A stretch of DNA of 64,000 nt from Mucilaginibacter saanensis (GCF_014200575.1 NZ_JACHBZ010000011.1:124001-188000), one strand, 5' to 3'. Shown: positions 46,903 through 56,511, numbered from the stretch's first letter. Notes: a model not told the origin generated them from the letters alone. Numbers and translations are program-made.

Positions 46903-47016
46903 ATTTCACCCAAAGCTTGTCTGTTGGGGCTAAGAAATAAAAGGATTGGTATACATAAAGATCGAAATCTCAAATATCCTGGCTCATATCTCACATCTAT
47001 CTTTTACATTTGAGGC

Positions 47017-47724
47017 ATGAGTATCCGGGTTCAGTCATTAACAAAAGTTTACGGTGAGCAAAAAGCGGTTGATGGTATTACCTTTAACGCAGAGCCCGGT
47101 GTGTTGGGATTTTTAGGCCCCAATGGTGCCGGTAAATCAACCACCATGAAAATACTGACCTGCTTTATTCCGCAAACGGCGGGTACCGCATCGGTATGTG
47201 GGTTTGATGTAAGTGCAAAACCACTGGAGGTTCGTCGCCATATAGGGTATTTGCCAGAGAGTAATCCCCTTTATCTGGATATGTATGTAAAGGAATCGTT
47301 GGGGTTTATTGCCGGTATCCACCAAATACATGAACCCGGAAAGCGGATAGCTGATATTATTGAACAAACAGGTTTGGGCCCTGAGCAGCATAAAAAAATA
47401 GGGCAGCTATCAAAAGGTTACCGCCAAAGGGTTGGATTGGCCCAGGCCATATTGCATAACCCGGATGTACTGATCCTGGACGAACCTACGTCAGGTCTTG
47501 ATCCCAACCAGCTTATCGGTATTCGCCAGTTGATATTGGAGCTGGGTAAAACAAAAACCATCATCCTGTCAACCCATATTATGCAGGAGGTTGAGGCTGT
47601 ATGCAATAAGGTGATCATCATTAACAAAGGTAAAATAGTTGCCGATGATACCCTGCAGCAGCTGCGTAGCAAAAATAATAATACTACACTTGAGCAGATA
47701 TTTATATCACTTACCGGTAATTAA
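47017..47724 (+). CDS. gldA: ABC transporter ATP-binding protein, GldA-like
   Basis: 235 residues: Walker A GPNGAGKST (34-42), signature LSKGYRQR (131-138), Walker B VLILDEPT (151-158), switch His in STHIMQEVE. The closest functional class I recall is GldA, the ATPase of the GldAFG transporter needed for gliding motility in Flavobacterium; the gldF-gldG gene lies 1 kb downstream on the same strand, supporting the name. It is shorter than the Flavobacterium protein because there is no extra C-terminal domain. A TACATTTG -7-like box sits only four bases before the ATG. Confidence 0.8.
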   Translation: MSIRVQSLTKVYGEQKAVDGITFNAEPGVLGFLGPNGAGKSTTMKILTCFIPQTAGTASVCGFDVSAKPLEVRRHIGYLPESNPLYLDMYVKESLGFIAGIHQIHEPGKRIADIIEQTGLGPEQHKKIGQLSKGYRQRVGLAQAILHNPDVLILDEPTSGLDPNQLIGIRQLILELGKTKTIILSTHIMQEVEAVCNKVIIINKGKIVADDTLQQLRSKNNNTTLEQIFISLTGN

Positions 47725-47987
47725 TATTTTATATTATCAGGCAATGTTTTAATTTTGCCTTACCTAATTAATCCATTTAGTATCAAATAAACGTTAATTT
47801 CCCTACAATATCTGTGCGGGGCGTTTATTTATTCTTCTCTATTGATCAATATACAGATCGTATTATTTGATATAATATTATACAGAATATGTAACGTTTT
47901 GCAATGGTAAGCGTCTATATTCTCAAAAAACTGCATTACAGGAAAATCCTGTGGTGTTGTATCTAAACAAACTACAATCTAATTATT

Positions 47988-48491
47988 ATGAAAAAAATTC
48001 TATTAGCCTTAGCTATTATTGCAGGCACAGCATTCACAAGTTTTGCGCAAACCAAATCAGGAGACAGCGGTAAATTCAGTATCGGGTTTGAAGCTGGTTT
48101 ACCCGTAGGCGATGCACACACATTTTATAAGTCAGTATTTGGTGGTTCACTTAAATATGAATTGCCCATTGCGCCAAGTACTTTCTTTACGATTTCTGCC
48201 GGTTACAACTCATTCCAGGTAAAAGATGAATGGAAAATCTTTGGCCATAACTCGGATGGTGCTATCCCGGTAAAAGCGGGTATCAAGTACTATTTTGACA
48301 AAGGATTTTTTGCAGAAGGCCAGTTAGGTGCTGCATTTTCTACTGAAAGTGGCGGTGGTACTGCATTTGTATACTCGCCTGGCATTGGGTATACCTTTGA
48401 TGGCGGATTCGAAGCCGGTGTTCGTTACGAAGGCTGGTCAAAAAATGGAACTGTTAGCCAGGTTGGTTTACGTGTAGCATACCGTTTCTAA
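47988..48491 (+). CDS. Small outer-membrane beta-barrel protein
   Basis: 167 residues with a signal peptide (1-21, TSFAQ). Alternating aromatic/Gly strands (KFSIGFEAGLPVGD, FFTISAGYNSFQV, AGIKYYFDKGFFAEGQLGAAF, GFEAGVRYEGW) ending VGLRVAYRF fit an eight-stranded outer-membrane barrel. It lies between gldA and the gldF-gldG gene, with a terminator after it and a 263-bp gap before it, so it is probably transcribed separately rather than part of the Gld system. Confidence 0.8.
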   Translation: MKKILLALAIIAGTAFTSFAQTKSGDSGKFSIGFEAGLPVGDAHTFYKSVFGGSLKYELPIAPSTFFTISAGYNSFQVKDEWKIFGHNSDGAIPVKAGIKYYFDKGFFAEGQLGAAFSTESGGGTAFVYSPGIGYTFDGGFEAGVRYEGWSKNGTVSQVGLRVAYRF

Positions 48492-48506
48492 AATAACCTC
48501 ATTAAT

Positions 48507-48546
48507 CATAAAAAGTCCGGAAAAAATATTTTCCGGGCTTTTTATG
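48507..48546 (+). terminator. Intrinsic terminator of the beta-barrel gene
   Basis: CATAAAAAGTCCGGAAAA (48507-48524) pairs with TTTTCCGGGCTTTTTATG (48529-48546) with one G-U pair. Confidence 0.9.
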
Positions 48547-48689
48547 ATTAAGGTTACGGATTTACAATTCGGGTATATCGTTTATCTAATCAGATCTGAA
48601 CAGCAAATACCAATTTTAAAAGAAGCGGCGGGTACTTTGCTTTGGCGCAATAATATTGTAATTTCGGCGCTTAACACCCGTATAAAAAA

Positions 48690-51086
48690 GTGCTTAGCAT
48701 CCTCAAAAAAGAAATTACCTCATACCTCAGTTCGCTGGTGGCCTACGTTACCATTGGTGTATTTTTATTGGTGCTGGGCTTGTTTTTGTGGGTATTCCCC
48801 GATTCCAGTATTTTAGATTATGGCTACGCCGGGCTCGAAAGCCTGTTTAGCACAGCTCCATACCTGTTCATGTTCCTGATACCGGCTATCACCATGCGGT
48901 CGTTAGCCGAGGAGCGTAAAGAGGGTACGTTTGAATTATTGTTTACACGCCCGCTTACCGATTGGCAAATAGTATTAGGAAAATATTTTGCCAGCGTATT
49001 GCTGGTGCTTTTTGCCTTGCTGCCAACATTAGTTTATTATTACTCAGTAAGCACACTGGGTACGCCGCAAGGCAATATTGATACCGGAGCAGTAATTGGC
49101 TCATACATCGGGTTGTTTTTGCTGGGTGCTGCATTTGTGGCCATAGGCCTGTTTGCATCGTCGGTAACTAAAAATCAGATTATTGCATTTACCATAGCTG
49201 TTTTTCTTTGTTTCTTTTTTTACAGTGGGTTTGATTCATTAAGTCAGCTGTTATCGCTGCAGGATATGGGCTTGCAAAATTTAGGCATTACGGAGCATTA
49301 TCAATCTGTAAGCCGTGGTGTACTGGATACCCGCGATCTGGTTTATTTTATTGTTGTTGCCGGTATATTTATAGGGTTTACGCTGTTTGTGATTATTCAA
49401 CAACGTAAAAAAAAGGTATTCTCAGGCACTATGATAGGGTTTATAAGTGCATTGCTTGTTTTAGCCGTACTATCAAATATTGCTTTTACCCGTTTTGATT
49501 TTACTACCGAAAAACGTTACACCATATCGCCTATCAGCAGGCAAATTATGGATGGCTTGCAGCAGCCTGTAAAGGTTACCGTGTATTTGCAGAGAGGTAG
49601 TTTGCCGGGAGGCTTTAAACGTTTGCAGGGGGCTACCCGCGATATGCTAAGCGATTTGCAGGCCTACAGCCATGGTAAACTGCAATTTGAATTTGTTGAT
49701 CCCCTGAAAAAACTTGCCGGCGATCAACAAAATCAAGCTATACAGGATCTGGAAGCCAAAGGAGTGGAGCCGACCAATCTTAGTGTAAAAACAGATGATG
49801 GTGTATCGCAAAAAATAATATTCCCCGCCGCTCAGGTAACGGCCAATGGGAAAGAAATACCGGTAAAGCTGCTGCTGAGCCGGATAGGACTTTCGCCTGA
49901 TGAGGTATTGAATAATTCCATCCAAAACCTGGAGTATGCCTTTTCATCAGCTATTAAAAAAGTTACCAGTGGGGGCAAACCTCAGATAGGCTTTACTGAA
50001 GGGCATAATGAACTTACCGATGTGCAACTGAACGATGCCATGAAATCGCTGGCCGATGGTTATGAAGTGGGCCGGGTTAACCTTAATAATATTACAAGCG
50101 CAGGGTTGCAAAAAATAAAACTGCTGGTGATACCTAAACCAGATAAGAAATTCACCGAACTGGAAAAATTTAAACTCGATCAATATATTATGCATGGCGG
50201 CCGTGTATTGTGGGCTATTGACCAGGTAAATGCCGAACTGGATAGTTTTCGCGGCCATGGCGGCGAACAATTGGCTTTCCCTAAGCAATTGAATTTGGAC
50301 GACCAGCTTTTCCGGTATGGTGTCCGGATCAATTATGACCTGATTGCCGATATGAACTGTTCACAAATACCGGTAAGCACGGGTAACTTAGGCGAGCAGG
50401 CTCAAATACAAATGCTGCCCTGGCTGTTTTACCCGGTATTTATCCCGATGTCGAAACATCCGGTGGTGAAAAACCTTGATGGCATCAGCGGTGAATTTGC
50501 CAGTACTATTGATCTGCTCGATGTAAAGAATGTTAAACAAACCGTACTGCTCACTTCATCACCATATAACAAAAAGGTGAGCGCCCCGCATGTCCTGTCG
50601 TTACAGGCTTTGGAGCAGGAACCCAACCCTAAGTATTTTCACAGTAAGCCTAAAATTGTGGGTGTATTACTGGAGGGGAAATTTGTATCAGACTGGCGCA
50701 ACAGGCCATTGCCCGAAGGTTTAAACGAGCAGATTGCTATACAGCCAGAGAGTAATCCCACCAAAATGATAGTGATCAGTGATGGTGACATTCTGAAAAA
50801 CCAGGTGGGTACAGACGGCTCGCCTTATCCGCTGGGTTATGATCATTATACACAGCAAACTTATGGCAATAAAAACCTGCTGCTTAATATTGCCGACTAT
50901 ATGACCGACGACTCAGGCCTGATTGCCCTGCGTACCAAAGAAATAAAGATACGCTTGCTTGACCGTGCCCGTATACGTGGCGAAAAAATGTACTGGCAGG
51001 TAGTAAATACCATTTTTCCGCTTGCTTTAGTGTTAATATGTGCTATTTTTCAACATTATATTCGTAAGCGAAAGTATGCGCATTAA
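48690..51086 (+). CDS. GldF-GldG fusion: ABC permease and gliding-associated periplasmic domain
   Basis: 798 residues from a GTG start at 48690, which aligns with the usual GldF N-terminus (MLSILKKEITSYLSSLVAYV). Residues 1 to about 240 are GldF: six membrane helices with the ABC-2 permease signature AITMRSLAEERKEGTFELLFTRPLTDWQIVLGK. From about 241 a new helix (GFISALLVLAVLSNIAF) and the FDFTTEKRYTISPISRQIM block begin GldG, which continues to a C-terminal helix near 775 and a basic tail. In Flavobacterium these are two adjacent genes of about 240 and 560 residues; here they are one uninterrupted frame. With GldA they form a transporter linked to gliding. Confidence 0.88.
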   Translation: MLSILKKEITSYLSSLVAYVTIGVFLLVLGLFLWVFPDSSILDYGYAGLESLFSTAPYLFMFLIPAITMRSLAEERKEGTFELLFTRPLTDWQIVLGKYFASVLLVLFALLPTLVYYYSVSTLGTPQGNIDTGAVIGSYIGLFLLGAAFVAIGLFASSVTKNQIIAFTIAVFLCFFFYSGFDSLSQLLSLQDMGLQNLGITEHYQSVSRGVLDTRDLVYFIVVAGIFIGFTLFVIIQQRKKKVFSGTMIGFISALLVLAVLSNIAFTRFDFTTEKRYTISPISRQIMDGLQQPVKVTVYLQRGSLPGGFKRLQGATRDMLSDLQAYSHGKLQFEFVDPLKKLAGDQQNQAIQDLEAKGVEPTNLSVKTDDGVSQKIIFPAAQVTANGKEIPVKLLLSRIGLSPDEVLNNSIQNLEYAFSSAIKKVTSGGKPQIGFTEGHNELTDVQLNDAMKSLADGYEVGRVNLNNITSAGLQKIKLLVIPKPDKKFTELEKFKLDQYIMHGGRVLWAIDQVNAELDSFRGHGGEQLAFPKQLNLDDQLFRYGVRINYDLIADMNCSQIPVSTGNLGEQAQIQMLPWLFYPVFIPMSKHPVVKNLDGISGEFASTIDLLDVKNVKQTVLLTSSPYNKKVSAPHVLSLQALEQEPNPKYFHSKPKIVGVLLEGKFVSDWRNRPLPEGLNEQIAIQPESNPTKMIVISDGDILKNQVGTDGSPYPLGYDHYTQQTYGNKNLLLNIADYMTDDSGLIALRTKEIKIRLLDRARIRGEKMYWQVVNTIFPLALVLICAIFQHYIRKRKYAH

Positions 51087-51121
51087 ATTTTATATTTTTG
51101 AGTGATTAAATAGACCCATAT

Positions 51122-52246
51122 ATGAGATTTATTGTTTCTACATCAACATTACTCAAACAACTGCAGGCAGTAAGCGGTGCTTTAAGTAACAGTACTGTAT
51201 TGCCTATACTGGAAAACTTTTTGTTCGAGATAAAGGATGGAAACTTAACCATTTCTGCAACCGACCTGCAAACCAGCATGACTACTTCCTTACCTGTTGA
51301 AGCCAAGGAGAATGGTCGTATAGCTATACCATCGCGTATTTTATTAGAAACCTTAAAATCGTTGCCTGAACAACCGGTAGCTTTTTCTGTAGATGATAAC
51401 ACGTTTGCAATTGAAATTAATGCCGGCGACGGAAAGTATAAGCTGAGCGGTGAAAATGGTGAGGATTTTCCAAAAATACCGGTGGTTGAAAATGCATCGT
51501 CAGTAAACTTACCCGCCTCGGTTTTGGCCGAAGCTATCAATAAAACCATTTTTGCAGTAAGTAATGATGAATTGCGCCCTGCCATGACCGGAGTTTATTG
51601 CCAGTTAAGTACCCAGCACCTTACATTTGTAGCAACCGATGCACATAAACTGGTTAGATACCGCCGTAAGGATGCCAAGGCTGCAAGCACTACATCATTT
51701 ATATTGCCTAAAAAAGCGTTAACCCTGCTTAAATCATCATTACCTACTGATGATGTGAACGTGTCAGTTGAGTATAACTCAACCAGTGCATTTTTTAAGT
51801 TTGGCAATATAAACCTGGTTTGTCGCTTAATTGACGAGCGTTATCCTGATTACGAGGCTGTTATACCACAAACTAATCCAAATAAATTAAGTATTGACAG
51901 GCTTGTCTTCCTGGGTTCATTAAACCGTGTGGCTATATATGCCAACAAAACCACGCACCAGGTAAGGCTTAAAATAAACGGCAGTGAGCTTAATATATCA
52001 TCAGAAGATATTGATTTTGCTAACGAGGCTCATGAACGCTTGAGCTGCCAATATGAGGGCGAGGACATGGAAATTGGCTTCAATGCACGTTTTTTAATAG
52101 AAATGTTGAAGAACTTAAGTTGCGAAGAAGTATCTTTGGAGATGTCGACACCTAACCGTGCCGGATTATTATTGCCTCAGGGTGGTGATGAAAACGAAGA
52201 TGTGCTGATGCTGGTTATGCCGGTAATGCTCAATAGCTATGCTTAA
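51122..52246 (+). CDS. dnaN: DNA polymerase III sliding clamp (beta subunit)
   Basis: 374 residues, the standard length for a three-domain clamp. MRFIVSTSTLLKQLQAVSGALSN opens domain I, ATDLQTSMTT and AMTGVYCQL/FVATDAHKLVRYRR are typical segments, and the C-terminus (VLMLVMPVML) closes the hydrophobic cleft that binds polymerase peptides. The clamp encircles DNA and tethers replicative and repair polymerases. It is not next to dnaA here, as is common in Bacteroidota. A TATTTTTG box lies just upstream. ATG at 51122. Confidence 0.97.
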   Translation: MRFIVSTSTLLKQLQAVSGALSNSTVLPILENFLFEIKDGNLTISATDLQTSMTTSLPVEAKENGRIAIPSRILLETLKSLPEQPVAFSVDDNTFAIEINAGDGKYKLSGENGEDFPKIPVVENASSVNLPASVLAEAINKTIFAVSNDELRPAMTGVYCQLSTQHLTFVATDAHKLVRYRRKDAKAASTTSFILPKKALTLLKSSLPTDDVNVSVEYNSTSAFFKFGNINLVCRLIDERYPDYEAVIPQTNPNKLSIDRLVFLGSLNRVAIYANKTTHQVRLKINGSELNISSEDIDFANEAHERLSCQYEGEDMEIGFNARFLIEMLKNLSCEEVSLEMSTPNRAGLLLPQGGDENEDVLMLVMPVMLNSYA

Positions 52247-52276
52247 GTGTAAACTTAAATTATAAATCCAAAATTG

Positions 52277-52300
52277 AGTCCGGTTTTAAAAACCGGACTT
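52277..52300 (+). terminator. Intrinsic terminator of dnaN
   Basis: AGTCCGGTTT (52277-52286) pairs with AAACCGGACT, followed by a T-run. It is a compact bidirectional-looking hairpin. Confidence 0.88.
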
Positions 52301-52355
52301 TTTTGTTCGCCGTGGATAACAAAAATTGCGGCAAGCAGTTATTAGCTTATTATAT

Positions 52356-53051
52356 ATGAATAGCCGGATTAAAGCTTTATTTGTTATTGTGGGGGTTACC
52401 TGCCTGTGGGCTTGTAAAAAAAATGATGATGCACCCAAACGTCAACCAACCACTGGGCTTAACGTGGTTAACGCATCAGATAATACCATTAATTTTTATC
52501 AGAACGGTGCCCGGCTCAATAATGCTTCAAGCTATTTTCCGGGCGGATCGTTGGGTTATTTATCAGTTATAGCCCAAAATCAAAATTACCAGGTTAAAAT
52601 TGCGGGCGCTACTGCGCCTTTGTTTAGCTTTTCAATGTCGCTTGATAGTGGCAAGCGGTATTCATTATATGTAACCGGCAAAACCGCCTCAGATTATTTT
52701 TACAAGCCCGATACGCTTAATGCCGATACCTCAGGCTTAACAAAGTTTCGGTTTGTAAATGCATCGCCCAATGCCGGGCCACTCGTGCTTGCCTTTGAAG
52801 GAATGGATAATAATAAGGCTGTTTTGGATACTATTAAATTTAATAATATTAATTATAAAACAATAACCCCATTTGTAACTATTACGGGCGGGGTACGTAA
52901 TGTTAGTATTTACAGTGCTTCGGCGCCGTTAAATGCTGTGAAAGATACCATAACCCTTAACCCAAGTGGTATATATACCATATATAGTTACGGAACGATA
53001 AATGCGTCTGGCGGTCAGGGGTTTGGTACAGGCTTAATAGCTAATCAATAA
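52356..53051 (+). CDS. DUF4397 lipoprotein (first of a tandem pair)
   Basis: 231 residues from ATG 52356; the TTG at 52326 would spoil the signal peptide. MNSRIKALFVIVGVTCLWAC is a lipobox signal with lipidated Cys20. The beta-rich mature part (VVNASDNTINFYQNGARLN; KFRFVNASPNAGPLVLAFEG) matches DUF4397, an immunoglobulin-like extracellular domain of unknown role. It is 9 bp upstream of a paralogous lipoprotein, forming an operon. Confidence 0.82.
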   Translation: MNSRIKALFVIVGVTCLWACKKNDDAPKRQPTTGLNVVNASDNTINFYQNGARLNNASSYFPGGSLGYLSVIAQNQNYQVKIAGATAPLFSFSMSLDSGKRYSLYVTGKTASDYFYKPDTLNADTSGLTKFRFVNASPNAGPLVLAFEGMDNNKAVLDTIKFNNINYKTITPFVTITGGVRNVSIYSASAPLNAVKDTITLNPSGIYTIYSYGTINASGGQGFGTGLIANQ

Positions 53052-53060
53052 AATATATAA

Positions 53061-53801
53061 ATGGCTAAACAAAATAAAAGCAATTTTTTGGTATCATGGT
53101 GTCTGTTTACCATGGGAGTATTGGTACTTCCCTTTATAGCATCATGCGGCAAAGGGGCAAATGCTAATTCTTCGGGATTGAATACTCAGCTACAGATTAT
53201 AAATTTAAGTCCGGATGCGCTGCCCCTCAGCTTGTATCTGAATTATATTAAGGAAAGTACGGCAACTTACACCTATACTAATAATTCAGGCTATTTTTTC
53301 CTGTCAACACTACAGCCGCCGTTGCAACTGCGTACGGCAACAACATCCCCCACAAACGTACTTACCATTACCAATACATTATTGTCAAACGCTAAATATA
53401 CCTTGTTTGTTACCGGTTTCAAAAGCGATAGCAGTATAAAAAATTCAATCCTTTCGCTTGATACCGCAACACTGCCTGCAATAGGACGCGGTAAGGTGCG
53501 CTTTGTAAACGCATCGCCATCATCACCTGCCCTTGACCTGAAAGCTAATGGTACCGCTGTAGCCGATAGCCTTCCATTCAATAAAGTGTCATTATACGTT
53601 CAGGTGCCTGTGGGTAATTATAATTTTACTATAAATGCCAACAGAACTCCCGATAAAATTGAAACTACGCTTTTAAATGTAACCATACAGGATGGCCGGG
53701 CTTATACTATTTATACGCAGGGGATAGTAGGCCGTACAGATTCTGTTGCATTTGGAGCCGCTGTATTGACTAATAATTTACTTCTTAAGACCACACAATA
53801 G
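53061..53801 (+). CDS. DUF4397 lipoprotein (second of a tandem pair)
   Basis: 246 residues; hydrophobic segment then FIASCGKG, a lipobox with Cys near 30. Shares RFVNASP, INLSPDALPLSLYLN and the final YTIYTQGIVG pattern with its upstream neighbour (RFVNASP, YTIYSYGTI), showing an ancient duplication with strong divergence. Predicted lipid-anchored, probably facing the periplasm or surface. Function unknown. Confidence 0.82.
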   Translation: MAKQNKSNFLVSWCLFTMGVLVLPFIASCGKGANANSSGLNTQLQIINLSPDALPLSLYLNYIKESTATYTYTNNSGYFFLSTLQPPLQLRTATTSPTNVLTITNTLLSNAKYTLFVTGFKSDSSIKNSILSLDTATLPAIGRGKVRFVNASPSSPALDLKANGTAVADSLPFNKVSLYVQVPVGNYNFTINANRTPDKIETTLLNVTIQDGRAYTIYTQGIVGRTDSVAFGAAVLTNNLLLKTTQ

Positions 53802-53847
53802 CAGCTATTCTTTTTATATTCCTATTTTTGGCCAAAATTTAAAAACT

Positions 53848-54498
53848 GTGGAAGTAATTAAAACCATCATCGACTTTATATTACACATTGACGTACATCT
53901 GAGCCAGATCACCAGAGATTACCAGGGTTGGACATACCTCATACTGTTTGCCATTATTTTTGCCGAAACCGGTTTTGTAGTAACCCCATTCCTTCCAGGC
54001 GACTCATTGCTATTTGCCGCAGGGGCACTTATAGCAACCGGCCAAACCGGATTGGATATTACTTTAATCGCCATAATACTGGTAATAGCCGCTTTTGTGG
54101 GTAATACCGTTAACTATTTGCTGGGTAGTTATTTAGGGCCAAAGGTTTTTAAAGAAGATAACAAGATATTAAAGTTAGAATACTACCTGAAAACCAAGGC
54201 TTTTTTTGACAAGCATGGTGGCAAGGCTGTAATATTCAGTCGTTTTTTACCAATCATCAGAACCATAGCACCTTTTGTGGCCGGGGTAGGGCGTATGCCT
54301 TTTCTGCGTTATAGTTTATATAACATTGTAGGCGGTGCAGCCTGGGTACTTAGCTTTTTGTTTATCGGGTTCTTTTTTGGAAATATCCCGGTAATAAAAC
54401 AAAACTTTACGCTGGTAGTAATGGCTATTATCCTCATTTCAGTAGTGCCGCCAATATATGCAGCTATAAAAAGCAAGTCGGCCAAAAAAGCACAGTGA
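53848..54498 (+). CDS. DedA/SNARE-associated (VTT domain) membrane protein
   Basis: 216 residues from GTG 53848. The FAETGFVVTPFLPGDSLLFAAGALIA block and FDKHGGKAVIFSRFLPIIRTIAPFVAGVGRM (about 123-152) are the DedA signature, with Glu and Arg residues needed for activity in E. coli YqjA/YghB. Four or five membrane helices. DedA proteins are scramblase-like inner-membrane proteins involved in lipid carrier recycling and membrane homeostasis. A TATTTTTG box lies 18 bp before the start. Transcribed convergently with the next gene. Confidence 0.93.
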   Translation: MEVIKTIIDFILHIDVHLSQITRDYQGWTYLILFAIIFAETGFVVTPFLPGDSLLFAAGALIATGQTGLDITLIAIILVIAAFVGNTVNYLLGSYLGPKVFKEDNKILKLEYYLKTKAFFDKHGGKAVIFSRFLPIIRTIAPFVAGVGRMPFLRYSLYNIVGGAAWVLSFLFIGFFFGNIPVIKQNFTLVVMAIILISVVPPIYAAIKSKSAKKAQ

Positions 54499-54546
54499 AG
54501 TAAGCATCCGGCGCTTGGTAATGGAGGTTAATGAGATAATCAGGTA

Positions 54547-55512
54547 TTATTTTGTTACCTGGTAGGTGCACTTGCCCGTTTTGTACAGAGCTTCTTCGCG
54601 TTGCAGATTGTGCTGTTCGTCGGTGTTGATGGGCTGCGCTATTAATTTGTTTAGATCGGGCTGCCCGGCATCTACCCAGGCTGAGTACCAGAAACTCCCA
54701 ACAGATAGTATGGATGCCCGCATTTGCCGCTCTACCATTCCCCGCAGCATTTTTTGATAAGCCAGGCAATAGGCTTCGGAATAATCACTGATCATTTTTT
54801 TTCCGTGCAGTACCTGGCTATATTTTTTATCGGCCGGGAAGGTTTTATTCAATAAACGTTCAAAACGCAATACGGTATCAACACTTTTAAAAGAAAACCG
54901 GCAGATTTTAAAGGCCTCAGCCAGCGGATTTTCAATATAGCGGGCTTTGCCAACAAAATAGTTATATCGGTTGCCAGATAGCTCCGGTATGCGGCTTTCC
55001 CATAAAGCGTGAATGCCGGTTTGGTTGCTAAGCTGTCCGTTATAGTTTTGGGTAAGGTGCAGGGGTACATGAGCATCGGCAATGTAATGACCCAGATTGG
55101 CCGATGTATTAAGTATGGCCGTGGTATCATGCGCCTTAAAGGCCCGCACCAACTTGTAATATTGATATTGGATGGTCCAGGGAACGGTACCATACTTATC
55201 CAGAGTGTCTGCTGAATATTTGGCGGCTGCATCGGCCCATTTTTGCGGCATTGCGGCAAAAGGCTTTTTGCCATAGTGGTCGGCGTCAAAAAAATGCCGT
55301 GGCGCCTCCAATGAGTCAACGTAACGGCGTTTATCCGCGCTAACGGCGTGCTGTGTTATAAATCCAATATTGTTCTTGTAGAAGCCCGCCATGGCTTTAG
55401 GCAGGGTAAAAACTGCCAGCCTGTTAATGCGGTAATGCGCAAAAAATCCCCAGGAGGAGCAGAGTATAATTAAACAAGTACCTGATAAACCCAGGGCAAT
55501 GCGCCGTTTCAT
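54547..55512 (-). CDS. Zinc-dependent phospholipase C / S1-P1 nuclease superfamily protein
   Basis: 321 residues. The N-terminus has a signal-like hydrophobic segment (LSGTCLIILCSSWGFFAH) with the Trp21/His25-type zinc-ligand start expected after cleavage just before the Trp. NLGHYIADAHVPLHLTQN (about 140-157) and TGIHALWESRI (about 165-175) contain the His/Asp ligand series of the trinuclear zinc site. Family members hydrolyse phospholipids or single-stranded nucleic acids in the periplasm; which applies here is not determined. Monocistronic on the minus strand. Confidence 0.8.
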   Translation of the reverse strand: MKRRIALGLSGTCLIILCSSWGFFAHYRINRLAVFTLPKAMAGFYKNNIGFITQHAVSADKRRYVDSLEAPRHFFDADHYGKKPFAAMPQKWADAAAKYSADTLDKYGTVPWTIQYQYYKLVRAFKAHDTTAILNTSANLGHYIADAHVPLHLTQNYNGQLSNQTGIHALWESRIPELSGNRYNYFVGKARYIENPLAEAFKICRFSFKSVDTVLRFERLLNKTFPADKKYSQVLHGKKMISDYSEAYCLAYQKMLRGMVERQMRASILSVGSFWYSAWVDAGQPDLNKLIAQPINTDEQHNLQREEALYKTGKCTYQVTK

Positions 55513-55572
55513 GAACGTAAATATGGCTCTTAGTTTTGGGTTTTAGGCAATGGATTTTAAATTTAATTGCTG

Positions 55573-56331
55573 CTAAAGCCTCCCCACATAAACCTTGGTA
55601 TCATAATTAATAGTGATCGCATTGTCCTGCTGATATTTGTTAAACAAGGTTTTCAGATCGTTGATCATGGGGTGATAGCCTTCATCGTTTTTGGTGGGCA
55701 TGTATGATGAGGAAAGTAGGCGGCCGGCTAATCCCTCAAAATCAAAAACCTGTTTATTCTGAAATTCTTGGAGCTGAAACGGTTCAGGATTAAAGAAAGC
55801 GGCAATGTGGGCGGCATCAATGTTCCGGTGGTCAACTTTTACATAATCCCGGGCATGGGTAATAATCAGCTGGTCATATTCCTTTTCAAATGCTGAGGCT
55901 GTTTTTCTTTCGTTCCATATCAGGGCTACAATGCCGTTTGGCTTTAGTATCCGTTTAAACTCCGTTCTGCTATTTTGCGCATTAAACCAGTGGAAAGCCT
56001 GCCCGGCAATAATGGCGTCAACGCCGCCGGTAGCCAGGCCGGTATTTTCGGCTGTGCCGTCCATTGCCGAAAAGCCGGGATATGAGATAAGCAATTCCAG
56101 GGATTTTTCTCTCATTTCTGCATTAGGCTCAACCGCTATTACGCGGTACCCTGCATTCAGAAACAAAGCGGTTGATATACCGGTGCCAGCGCCAACGTCG
56201 GCTATTAGTTTATCGAGGGTTAAGTTATACTTGTCCTGTAAAAAGGTAATAATTTCAAAGGGGTAGTGCGGGCGATATTTAACATAATCATCAACCCGGT
56301 TGCTGAATCTTTCGGTGCTGTTGGCAATCAT
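55573..56331 (-). CDS. SAM-dependent class I methyltransferase
   Basis: 252 residues with the Rossmann-like motif I ADVGAGTGISTALFLNAG (about 39-56), the acidic loop RVIAVEPNAEMRE and a motif with DAIIAGQAFHWFNAQNS similar to type-11 methyltransferases. The N-terminal ERFSNRVDDYVKYRPHYP is the typical opening of this subgroup. Substrate unknown. Its ATG at 56331 is followed upstream by 254 bp that holds the rpsT promoter in the other direction. Confidence 0.9.
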   Translation of the reverse strand: MIANSTERFSNRVDDYVKYRPHYPFEIITFLQDKYNLTLDKLIADVGAGTGISTALFLNAGYRVIAVEPNAEMREKSLELLISYPGFSAMDGTAENTGLATGGVDAIIAGQAFHWFNAQNSRTEFKRILKPNGIVALIWNERKTASAFEKEYDQLIITHARDYVKVDHRNIDAAHIAAFFNPEPFQLQEFQNKQVFDFEGLAGRLLSSSYMPTKNDEGYHPMINDLKTLFNKYQQDNAITINYDTKVYVGRL

Positions 56332-56511
56332 AGGGAGTTTTGTTGGTAAAAAAACAAATTGCAGATTAATGAAATATAACGCTTCATGTTAAGATTAAGT
56401 TTTTGCCCTGATTATTTATATCCGGGTATAAGTTTTACTGAATCAAAAGGGCAGGGGCTATGTATAAGCTAATCAACTCTATTAAAGTTTAAAACTTTAA
56501 TAAAAAACCAC

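Noticed and set aside
48544..48816. 90-residue plus-strand frame overlapping the start of the gldF-gldG gene
   Set aside because: It overlaps GldF in another frame, starts in the terminator of the previous gene, and its residues (many Trp, Arg, Lys) do not look like protein; the GTG-started gldF frame has clear homology.
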